From NCBI GenBank assembly GCA_945957305.1, contig CAMFLN010000186.1:1-6499 (forward strand): DNA of 6,499 bases, written 5' to 3'. The DNA comes from an uncultured Planctomycetaceae bacterium (GTDB lineage: Bacteria > Planctomycetota > Planctomycetia > Pirellulales > JACPPG01). The translations under genes were made by a program, and so were the position numbers. Below are positions 1 through 5,266 of this stretch, piece by piece. The notes beneath the pieces are model-generated. The model searched no databases and was not told where the DNA came from. It saw only the letters and a list, made by a program, of their open reading frames with translations. Position 1 is the first letter of the stretch; every line of letters begins with the position of its first letter.

Positions 1-103
1 TCAGGATGCAATGATCCTTGAAGACAGGATCGGTCTGCGCGTCTTCTTCCGAAAAAGGATTGACGCTAATGCCGTGGTGATCGAGGAACTGTTGAATCTT
101 CAT
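1..103 (-). CDS. N-terminal fragment of an unidentified protein (possible AAA-type ATPase)
   Basis: The first 34 codons of a minus-strand gene are visible; the reading frame is open to the window edge, so the product is truncated by the window and not by mutation. The ATG at 103-101 starts a peptide reading [11 protein letters not shown], followed by an NPF motif and an acidic stretch ([11 protein letters not shown]). A short helix followed by NPF resembles the N-termini of some AAA-type ATPases, and I have an unverified recollection of similar starts in planctomycete ATP-binding proteins; no Walker motif lies within the window. Shine-Dalgarno complementarity is weak (GGA seven bases before ATG) and lies at the edge of a GC-rich hairpin at 111-130. 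The secreted-protein gene ends 77 bases upstream on the same strand. The gene itself is fairly likely, its function a guess. Confidence 0.6.
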   Translation of the reverse strand, partial: MKIQQFLDHHGISVNPFSEEDAQTDPVFKDHCIL

Positions 104-110
104 CGTCGAT

Positions 111-130
111 CCGGCGCGCTAAAACGCCGG
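111..130 (-). repeat. GC-rich inverted repeat (hairpin) just upstream of a start codon
   Basis: CCGGCG at 111-116 and CGCCGG at 125-130 are perfect reverse complements around an 8-base loop, giving a six-pair all-GC stem. Neither strand has a T-run after the stem, so it is not a typical intrinsic terminator. On the minus strand it ends seven bases before the ATG at 103 and touches the only GGA that could act as a ribosome binding site. It may therefore affect initiation or stabilise the mRNA end of the upstream gene; both are inference. Confidence 0.5.
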
Positions 131-180
131 CTTAGTAGGCTGAATCCCAGGTGCATGCCGCCCGCCTGTCGCAGACTTGA

Positions 181-747
181 TTACTTCTGGCGCAAGCTGT
201 CGAGCATCTTGGCAAACGCATCGGCATTCGCAGTCACTGTGCGTTCAGGCCCGTAGAACTTGATGAAATGGTTGCCGTTTTGCTTCGTTTCGACAATCGC
301 TCCCAGCATGCGATAGTGGGGGCGTTCAACTCCCGGGGCCATCGGCGCCGGGCGATCCATGTACGTGCCCGAGAGGTCGACGAACGTTACCTTTTGGCCG
401 GCAATCTCTCGCTTCTCGATCTTAGCTTTATCTTTGGTGGCGCTGCCGTCAGGCTGGGAAAATTGCTGAATCCAGCGGTCGATATTGGCCTCGACGCCCC
501 CCCCTGCCCCCATGACCGTCACGCGCCCCTCTTGCTCGTCCCCGTCGGACTTGGGAACCGCAAATTCGTGCTCGACAATGCGGGTTCGCGGCTGCCGGCT
601 CGTCCAGTTCGCAGGCGCTTGCAGTTGAAACGTTCCGCCGATCGTGAACGTCTTGGCCGAATCATCGTCAGCACGCGCCGAACGCGTGTGTGAAGCCAGG
701 CACGGGACCAATAGAGCGAATAGTGCAATTGACGATATGCGGATCAT
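181..747 (-). CDS. secreted protein of unknown function, possible PsbP/Mog1-like fold
   Basis: A 188-residue protein with a clear Sec signal peptide: Arg at position 3, a hydrophobic core at about 4-18, and an ARA cleavage site after residue 26 followed by DDD. Cys16 is preceded by Pro, so it does not form a lipobox; a soluble exported protein is more likely than a lipoprotein. The mature part starts with a strand-like FQLQAP segment and a Trp (ANW), then has a Gly-rich turn, an amphipathic helix with a Trp (NIDRWIQQF) and a C-terminal FIKFYGP strand followed by a helix. This order resembles PsbP/Mog1-like small domains, but that is only a pattern impression. The ATG is supported by AAGGGAA eight bases upstream and a promoter candidate at 803-831. 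No catalytic motif is visible. It lies 219 bases from the GYF_2 gene, so is probably a separate transcript. Confidence 0.85.
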   Translation of the reverse strand: MIRISSIALFALLVPCLASHTRSARADDDSAKTFTIGGTFQLQAPANWTSRQPRTRIVEHEFAVPKSDGDEQEGRVTVMGAGGGVEANIDRWIQQFSQPDGSATKDKAKIEKREIAGQKVTFVDLSGTYMDRPAPMAPGVERPHYRMLGAIVETKQNGNHFIKFYGPERTVTANADAFAKMLDSLRQK

Positions 748-755
748 GGTGTGGG

Positions 756-762
756 TTCCCTT
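756..762 (-). promoter_or_regulatory. ribosome binding site of the secreted-protein gene
   Basis: On the minus strand this reads AAGGGAA, eight bases before the ATG at 747. The zinc-ribbon/GYF_2 gene has an AGGGAA at the same eight-base distance, which supports both starts. Confidence 0.6.
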
Positions 763-802
763 GTTGAGTGTGCTGACACGCGTACAGCCTTATTTTCCCG
801 CG

Positions 803-831
803 ATTGTAGCCGACGCGAGGCAGCCGGCCAA
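803..831 (-). promoter_or_regulatory. sigma70-like promoter candidate for the secreted-protein gene
   Basis: On the minus strand, TTGGCC (831-826) and TACAAT (808-803) are separated by exactly 17 bases. The -10 box matches TATAAT at 5 of 6 positions and the -35 box matches TTGACA at 4 of 6. Transcription would begin near 796 and leave a leader of about 50 bases containing the AAGGGAA ribosome binding site. The spacing and orientation are right; the assignment is by eye from consensus only. Confidence 0.5.
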
Positions 832-966
832 TGAACCGCCCGGCCTCGCCGCCGAGTCGCCGCAGGGCCTACAGGCTGGTTGAAGAACGTGAAATCGCGA
901 CACGATGCAGTGCCAGGCTGTAAACGTCGTGCGCCCCAGCCCTGCGTGCACGCGGCGTGGGCGAGT

Positions 967-1707
967 TTACTGATTGAGCAGCACGTAAATCAAAGCTGCC
1001 AGAAACAGCACGAACAACGTCACCAGCACCCCCACAATCACACTGCGCTGGCTACGTGCCGTTTTGGCTTTTGCGCGTCCGGGCCTGACATGGGAAATCG
1101 GCTCTGGACTAAATACGCCGATCTCCACCGCGGCAATCGGTTCGGTCGCGACTGCCTCCGGGGCGGCAGGGGTGGCACCGACCATCGTGGCCGGCGCTTG
1201 CGGTAGCAACGCTTGGCGCAATTGAGGAAACACCTCGGCCGCGGGGCGCCATTGAGGCCACCCCTCGCGCCAGACCAGCGAGTCGGCCGGCACGCGTCCT
1301 TCGGCAACCCAATTGCGCATCATGTCCCCTGCCGCAGGACCGTATTTGGTAATCGATCCTGGCGGCAAGACATACCATTGCAAATGGGGTCCCTCGGCGA
1401 TGGCGTCGGAAACGCCTTCCGGCGACTTTGCGCTAACCGCTTGCGCGCCATTCGTGGGTACTGTCGCCGCGCCAACGTGGACCGTCGTGACCGCAGGCTG
1501 GGCTGCCTGTGGTGCAGCAGTGCCAACGACCGCGGTCCGCAATTCGACGCTGGCGGTTGCGGTTCCTGCGTCACCGCCCCCCTCTTCAGACACGGACGGA
1601 ATTTCGATTTTCCCCTGGCAATGCGGGCAAATTCCGCGCTTGCCTGCCAGGTGATCCTTCACATGGAGCGATTGCCCGCAATGCTTGCAGTCGAACTTGA
1701 TGCCCAT
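967..1707 (-). CDS. zinc-ribbon / GYF_2-domain tail-anchored membrane protein
   Basis: A 246-residue protein with three recognisable parts. Residues 7-30 form a zinc ribbon with two CxxC knuckles (Cys7/Cys10 and Cys27/Cys30). An Ala/Thr/Val-rich linker follows. Residues 111-163 match the GYF_2 (DUF4339) pattern: WYV near the start, Gly-Pro, a W-V-A-E-G-R helix end, then WREGW and WRP. A second Ala/Pro-rich linker leads to a basic stretch (RPGRAKAKTARSQR) and one hydrophobic helix at about 223-244, leaving a two-residue tail. The basic flank predicts a tail anchor with the folded domains in the cytoplasm. No enzyme motif is present; a protein-binding or scaffold role is inferred from known GYF domains, which bind proline-rich peptides. 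The ATG has AGGGAA eight bases upstream and lies 31 bases after mtaB, suggesting co-transcription. Confidence 0.88.
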   Translation of the reverse strand: MGIKFDCKHCGQSLHVKDHLAGKRGICPHCQGKIEIPSVSEEGGGDAGTATASVELRTAVVGTAAPQAAQPAVTTVHVGAATVPTNGAQAVSAKSPEGVSDAIAEGPHLQWYVLPPGSITKYGPAAGDMMRNWVAEGRVPADSLVWREGWPQWRPAAEVFPQLRQALLPQAPATMVGATPAAPEAVATEPIAAVEIGVFSPEPISHVRPGRAKAKTARSQRSVIVGVLVTLFVLFLAALIYVLLNQ

Positions 1708-1715
1708 TCCGTCGA

Positions 1716-1721
1716 TTCCCT
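1716..1721 (-). promoter_or_regulatory. ribosome binding site of the zinc-ribbon/GYF_2 gene
   Basis: On the minus strand AGGGAA lies eight bases before the ATG at 1707, within the 31-base gap after mtaB. It fixes the start at 1707 and fits translation from a shared mtaB mRNA. Confidence 0.5.
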
Positions 1722-1738
1722 AGCGCAGGCAGTCGCCG

Positions 1739-3034
1739 TCAGCGACCGACGACTCGCGAAGCTGTCGTGGCGGCACGAATGCAGCCATCGGCAACTTCCC
1801 CGGCTGTTATTCTAACGAATTCGCGAATTTTCGCGCCCTGGCTGGGCAGTTCGACCGGTGCGTAGCGACAGGCCGTGCCCAGCAGGAATCCGGCGCGTGA
1901 TGCGGCACGGGGTTCAACGAGGACCTGCAACTCTCGCCCCAACAGAGTGTGAAAGTACCGGTCCCGCAAAGTGCTGGCCCATTGCGCCAGCACGTCCGCG
2001 CGAGCGGCTTTGACCTCGGCCGGCACCTGGTCAACCATGTCGGCAGCCGGGGTTGATCGCCGAGGGCTGAACGGAAAGATGTGGATCTTCGAACAGCCGA
2101 TTTCTTCGACGACCCGGCAGGTCTCAGCAAAGTCTGCATCGGTTTCGCCCGGAAAGCCCACGATCACATCAGTCGTAATCGCGGGTTGATCGAGCACGTC
2201 GCGCACCAGCTGGCAACGATCCACCAGGCGGCGCGCCCCCCAGCGGCGCTTCATGCGCCGCAAAACGCGATCCGATCCGCTTTGCAACGAGATATGCAAA
2301 TGCGGACAAATCCGGTCCGCATGCGCGGCCATTACCTGTAGCAATTCACGAGTGACCTCGGTGGCCTCGATGCTCGACAGCCGGATGCGAAACTCGCCGG
2401 GCAACCGTGACAACTGAGTAAGCAAATGCGAAAGCCTGACCCATTGTTCTTTCGGGCGCCCGCGATTGAGTTCGACGCCGTAATGGCCCAGATGGATGCC
2501 AGTGAGGACAAGCTCTCGATATCCATTGTCAAAGAGTCGGCGACATTCGTCGACGATATGTTCCGGCGGCCGGCTGGCGAGCGTGGGCCGAACCTGCGGG
2601 ATAATGCAAAACGTGCAGTCGAGCATGCAACCGTCCTGCACTTTGACGTAAGCACGTTGACGCCGATCCAGGCCAGCTATGCCGGTCGGCACATCGACAA
2701 TGCCGAAGCGGTGCAACAAGTCGGGCAGTTCGCGTTTGTCCGTCAGGATTTCGGCCACGGCCGGCAGTGCAGCAACCTCCCCTGGTGCACGCGTCGCATA
2801 GCAACCCATCACGACGATACGCGTGCCGGGATTGCGTCGCGCGAGTTGCCGAATCACCTGGCGGCTCTTGGCGTCTCCTTCGGCCGTGACGGTGCAAGTA
2901 TTCACGACGCACAGATCCGCCGTTTCGCCATCCAGGGCGTCGCGATAGCCGATCGACTGCAGGCCCTCGCGCACGAACTGCGTTTCGTATTGATTGACTT
3001 TACAGCCGAGCGTGGCAGTTCGCAGGGTTGGCAT
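1739..3034 (-). CDS. mtaB: tRNA t6A37 methylthiotransferase MtaB (radical SAM)
   Basis: MtaB converts N6-threonylcarbamoyladenosine at tRNA position 37 to its 2-methylthio form, using S-adenosylmethionine and two 4Fe-4S clusters. From the ATG at 3034 the product has 431 residues, usual for the family. The N-terminal methylthiotransferase domain opens with TLGCKVNQYE and supplies Cys11, Cys47 (NTCTVT) and Cys78 (MGCYA). The radical-SAM CxxxCxxC follows as Cys136, Cys140 and Cys143, then CIIP, LTGIHLGHYG, SLQSGSDRVL and VGFPGE. The last ~65 residues fit a TRAM RNA-binding domain. The TLGCKVNQYE form, rather than MiaB-type motifs, points to MtaB. The Gly often found in CIIPxxRG is Pro here. The frame stays open upstream to a TTG at 3133 overlapping clpS, but those 33 residues look unlike the family, so I prefer the ATG. 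No good ribosome binding site precedes either. Confidence 0.93.
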   Translation of the reverse strand: MPTLRTATLGCKVNQYETQFVREGLQSIGYRDALDGETADLCVVNTCTVTAEGDAKSRQVIRQLARRNPGTRIVVMGCYATRAPGEVAALPAVAEILTDKRELPDLLHRFGIVDVPTGIAGLDRRQRAYVKVQDGCMLDCTFCIIPQVRPTLASRPPEHIVDECRRLFDNGYRELVLTGIHLGHYGVELNRGRPKEQWVRLSHLLTQLSRLPGEFRIRLSSIEATEVTRELLQVMAAHADRICPHLHISLQSGSDRVLRRMKRRWGARRLVDRCQLVRDVLDQPAITTDVIVGFPGETDADFAETCRVVEEIGCSKIHIFPFSPRRSTPAADMVDQVPAEVKAARADVLAQWASTLRDRYFHTLLGRELQVLVEPRAASRAGFLLGTACRYAPVELPSQGAKIREFVRITAGEVADGCIRAATTASRVVGR

Positions 3035-3119
3035 GCGCGGTTGTGGCGGCCACGGAGAACCGCAGGAGGTTTTTGAATTCTGCTGTGCGAAAGCACTGCC
3101 TGACTCGCAGCCGGCGGCG

Positions 3120-3476
3120 TCACTCTTCCTCAATCGGCTCGATCGAGGCTGACATCGATCCTTGGCAGTTAGCGATCAGGCTATCCTTGCCATAGGCGTG
3201 AATCTGATCGCGTTTCAGCTCGGCATGCTCTCTCGTCGTGGTCAGGACAATGGCGCGCCCCGCGGTGTCGACCTCGGTAGCCAGCAAATATCCTTTTTCC
3301 AGCGGATGGCCAAAGAGCTCTTGCAACATGACCATCACGTAAGCGTACGAGTGATCTTCGTCGTTCCAGAGGATCACATTGTAGCGCGGCTGACGTTTGG
3401 GCTTTTTGGCCTGACGCGTCTTGCGCTCCTCAACGATCTCGGCGACGGGCACTTCGACTGCCGCTTGTCCGGACAC
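3120..3476 (-). CDS. clpS: ClpS-type Clp protease adaptor with altered N-degron pocket
   Basis: ClpS adaptors bind proteins with destabilising N-terminal residues and deliver them to ClpA or ClpC. The 118-residue product has a charged N-terminal extension (to about residue 31) and a ClpS core from YNVILWND to about residue 98. The core aligns without gaps over about 50 residues to E. coli and Caulobacter ClpS as I recall them. Asn38 (E. coli Asn34) and Asp39 are kept, as are Glu83 and Lys88 (E. coli Glu79 and Lys84), reported to contact the ClpA N-domain. The other alpha-amino ligands differ: Glu40 replaces Asp36 and Asp70 replaces His66. Tyr44 replaces the gatekeeper Met40. Canonical N-end-rule specificity is therefore uncertain. 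Translation starts at a GTG (3476) fixed by a strong Shine-Dalgarno at 3483-3490. The gene heads a likely clpS-mtaB-GYF_2 operon. Confidence 0.9.
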   Translation of the reverse strand: MSGQAAVEVPVAEIVEERKTRQAKKPKRQPRYNVILWNDEDHSYAYVMVMLQELFGHPLEKGYLLATEVDTAGRAIVLTTTREHAELKRDQIHAYGKDSLIANCQGSMSASIEPIEEE

Positions 3477-3482
3477 GTTGCG

Positions 3483-3490
3483 TCCTCCCC
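3483..3490 (-). promoter_or_regulatory. strong ribosome binding site that fixes the clpS GTG start
   Basis: On the minus strand this reads GGGGAGGA, six bases before the GTG at 3476. It is the best Shine-Dalgarno match at any gene start in the window, and supports the GTG over a downstream start; no ATG lies in frame before the ClpS core. Confidence 0.75.
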
Positions 3491-3617
3491 TCGCTCCCAG
3501 AAGCGTTCTTCGCCGGTGGCCAATTGTCTCAATCTAAAACTCTTGCGCCCGGGCACTGTACAATTCTGTCATATCACCACGCCGGTGCAAGGGACATAAC
3601 CCGGTGATCTCTCTGCC

Positions 3618-3646
3618 GTGGCGGTCTGGCCGCCAGCCATTATATT
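3618..3646 (+). promoter_or_regulatory. weak promoter candidate for the dipeptidase gene
   Basis: TATATT at 3641-3646 matches the -10 consensus at 5 of 6 positions and sits in the most AT-rich patch of the intergenic region (3638-3650). GTGGCG at 3618-3623 lies 17 bases upstream but matches TTGACA at only 3 of 6 positions, so an activator or another sigma factor may be needed. The leader would be about 175 bases. An inverted repeat fills the spacer between the boxes. Confidence 0.3.
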
Positions 3647-3664
3647 TAACTCCGCTGGCCGCCA
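3619..3664 (+). repeat. inverted and direct repeats around the promoter candidate, possible operator
   Basis: TGGCGG (3619-3624) and CCGCCA (3630-3635) form a perfect six-base inverted repeat with a five-base centre. CTGGCCGCCA occurs at 3626-3635 and again at 3655-3664, with starts 29 bases apart, on either side of the TATATT at 3641-3646. Two equal sites flanking a -10 box could be binding sites for a regulator. That role is inference; the bases are directly visible. Confidence 0.35.
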
Positions 3665-3830
3665 AGCGGCAACTTCGCTGCGGCGCTCGCGGTTATTGCG
3701 AAGCGGACGATAGTAGTCGCCTGTGCCGTTCTGGACGACTGACGGCCAAGTCGACGCGGCACGGAGCGCCTTGCAGGGTCAGCGACCGTCTCGCGTCTTG
3801 TTCAAAGATCGCTTTTAAGAAAGTTCGTCG

Positions 3831-5201
3831 ATGTCAAAACTGGATCAATACTTAGATCAGCACGGTGCCCGGTTCGAACAGGAACTGTGCGAATTGCTAC
3901 GAATTCCCAGCGTCAGCGCCATGAGCGACCACAAGCAGGACGTTCGCGCGGCCGCGGAATGGGTGATGCGCCAGTTCCAGTCGCTGAAGTTCAAAAGCGA
4001 ACTGATCGAAACGGCCGGTCACCCGATCGTCTACGCCGAGTCGCCCCAGGTGGCCGGCGCCCCGACGGTGCTGGTTTACGGTCACTACGACGTGCAACCC
4101 CCCGATCCGCTCGGTGAATGGCTCTCCCCGCCGTTCGAACCGACTGTCCGCGAGGGGAACCTCTATGCGCGCGGCGCCACGGACGACAAAGGGCAGATGT
4201 TCACGCACATCAAGAGCGCCGAGGCGTGGGTGAAGACCGCAGGGGCCCTGCCGCTGAACTTGAAATACATCATCGAAGGGGAAGAAGAGGTCGGCAGCGC
4301 CAACCTCGACCACTTTGTCGATCAGCACCATGACCAGTTGGCCTGTGACATTATCGTCATCAGCGATACCAGCCAATTCGCGCCCGGGCAGCCGGCGATC
4401 ACCTACGGGCTGAAAGGAATTGCCTATTTCGAGCTGCGGCTGACTGGGCCCAGCCAGGATTTGCATTCCGGCGTCTTCGGCGGGGCAGTGACGAATCCGG
4501 CCAACGCTCTGGCCAAGATGCTATCGGCATTGACCAACGATAAGGGGCAGGTGCAGGTGCCGGGCTTCTACGACGACGTCATCCCGATTTCGGACGCGGA
4601 ACGTGCGGCGATGAAGAAACTGCCGTTCGACGAACGCGAGTTCATGCAGCAGCTAGGGGTCGAGGCCGTGACCGGCGAGGCAGGCTACACCACGCTCGAG
4701 CGACGCTGGGCCCGACCGACTTGCGACGTCAACGGGCTCACCAGCGGTTACCAGGGCGAGGGTGCCAAGACCGTCTTACCCGCCCGCGCGAGTGCGAAAT
4801 TCAGTTTCCGCCTGGTTCCCAACCAGCAGCCGGATAAAGTCGCGAAGGCGCTCGAGCCCATGCTGCGAAAGCTTCTTCCGCCGGGGCTGAAAATGGAGTT
4901 AATTAGTTTTCACGGCGCGCCGGGCGTGGTGGTTCCCCTGGAAAGTCCTTACATGGCGGCGGCCTCGAAGGCCATTGAGGCGGGATTCGGCCGGGCCCCG
5001 GTCTTTATTCGCGAGGGGGGATCGATCCCGGTCGTGTCGACCTTCCACGAAAAACTGGGAGTCGATACCCTGTTGCTGGGCTGGGGCCAAAACGACGACA
5101 ACACGCATAGCCCCAACGAAAAATTCTGCCTGGCTGATTTCCATCGCGGCATCAAAGCTAGCGCCCACCTGTGGCAGGAAATCAGCACGCTGAAGAAATA
5201 G
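3831..5201 (+). CDS. M20-family metallodipeptidase
   Basis: A cytoplasmic-type zinc peptidase of the M20 (carnosinase/dipeptidase) family that hydrolyses dipeptides or short peptides; the exact substrate cannot be read from sequence. The 456 residues match the usual family length. Visible active-site elements, with roles by family analogy: His85 in YGHYDVQPP with Asp87 as helper, bridging Asp118 in ARGATDDKGQ, general base Glu152 and ligand Glu153 in EGEEEVGS, ligand Asp179 in SDTS, and ligand His426 in THSPNEKF. His212 in DLHSGVFGG corresponds to the His that reaches into the partner active site in dimeric relatives. The lid/dimerisation domain spans about 195-380. There is no signal peptide. 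The ATG at 3831 is followed at once by the expected N-terminal helix; only a weak AAGAAAG precedes it. serS begins 65 bases downstream, possibly co-transcribed. Confidence 0.92.
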   Translation: MSKLDQYLDQHGARFEQELCELLRIPSVSAMSDHKQDVRAAAEWVMRQFQSLKFKSELIETAGHPIVYAESPQVAGAPTVLVYGHYDVQPPDPLGEWLSPPFEPTVREGNLYARGATDDKGQMFTHIKSAEAWVKTAGALPLNLKYIIEGEEEVGSANLDHFVDQHHDQLACDIIVISDTSQFAPGQPAITYGLKGIAYFELRLTGPSQDLHSGVFGGAVTNPANALAKMLSALTNDKGQVQVPGFYDDVIPISDAERAAMKKLPFDEREFMQQLGVEAVTGEAGYTTLERRWARPTCDVNGLTSGYQGEGAKTVLPARASAKFSFRLVPNQQPDKVAKALEPMLRKLLPPGLKMELISFHGAPGVVVPLESPYMAAASKAIEAGFGRAPVFIREGGSIPVVSTFHEKLGVDTLLLGWGQNDDNTHSPNEKFCLADFHRGIKASAHLWQEISTLKK

Positions 5202-5266
5202 CTCCGCGTGGCCCAGTCGCGATAACGCCGCGTTTTTCACCAATCCAACAGTAGAAGTTCTCCGCC

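Larger units (their letters stand above)
3477..3830. other. divergent intergenic region between clpS and the dipeptidase gene
   Basis: These 354 bases separate the leftward clpS group from the rightward dipeptidase-serS group and must carry promoters for at least one of them. The clpS ribosome binding site is at its left end. A rightward promoter candidate lies at 3618-3646 among short repeats. The right part (3650-3830) has small GC stems, for example CCGCT/AGCGG at 3652-3669, CTTCGC/GCGAAG at 3673-3703 and GCCGT/ACGGC at 3725-3746. These are short enough to arise by chance at this GC content. I could not find a well-spaced promoter for clpS. The dipeptidase start has only a weak AAGAAAG upstream. 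An open frame at 3604-3855 gives a protein rich in Arg, Cys and Ser with no recognisable motif, and I do not call it. Confidence 0.7.

Noticed and set aside
268..693. Plus-strand open frame of 141 codons
   Set aside because: It lies antisense to the secreted-protein gene, which has a signal peptide, ribosome binding site and promoter; the plus-strand product is Arg-rich with no motif, typical of a GC-rich shadow frame.
1213..1815. Plus-strand open frame of 200 codons across the GYF_2 gene and the mtaB 3' end
   Set aside because: Antisense to two genes with recognisable domains; its translation is Arg/His/Cys-rich without a family signature.
2426..3076. Plus-strand open frame of 216 codons
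   Set aside because: Entirely opposite mtaB, whose cysteine motifs are intact; no domain recognisable in the plus-strand translation.
3064..3120. Perfect AGGAGGT on the plus strand between mtaB and clpS, with a TTG close behind
   Set aside because: It is in the non-coding orientation. The TTG is only three bases away and opens a short frame antisense to clpS. On the minus strand the matching ACCTCCT could pair with the clpS ribosome binding site, but nothing else supports that.
3604..3855. Plus-strand GTG-started open frame of 83 codons in the divergent intergenic region
   Set aside because: Low-complexity Arg/Ser/Cys composition, no ribosome binding site, and it runs into the dipeptidase start in another frame.
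5218..5237. Possible intrinsic terminator after the dipeptidase gene (CGCG, loop, CGCG, five Ts)
   Set aside because: The stem is only four base pairs of self-complementary CGCG, too weak to call; read-through into serS cannot be excluded.
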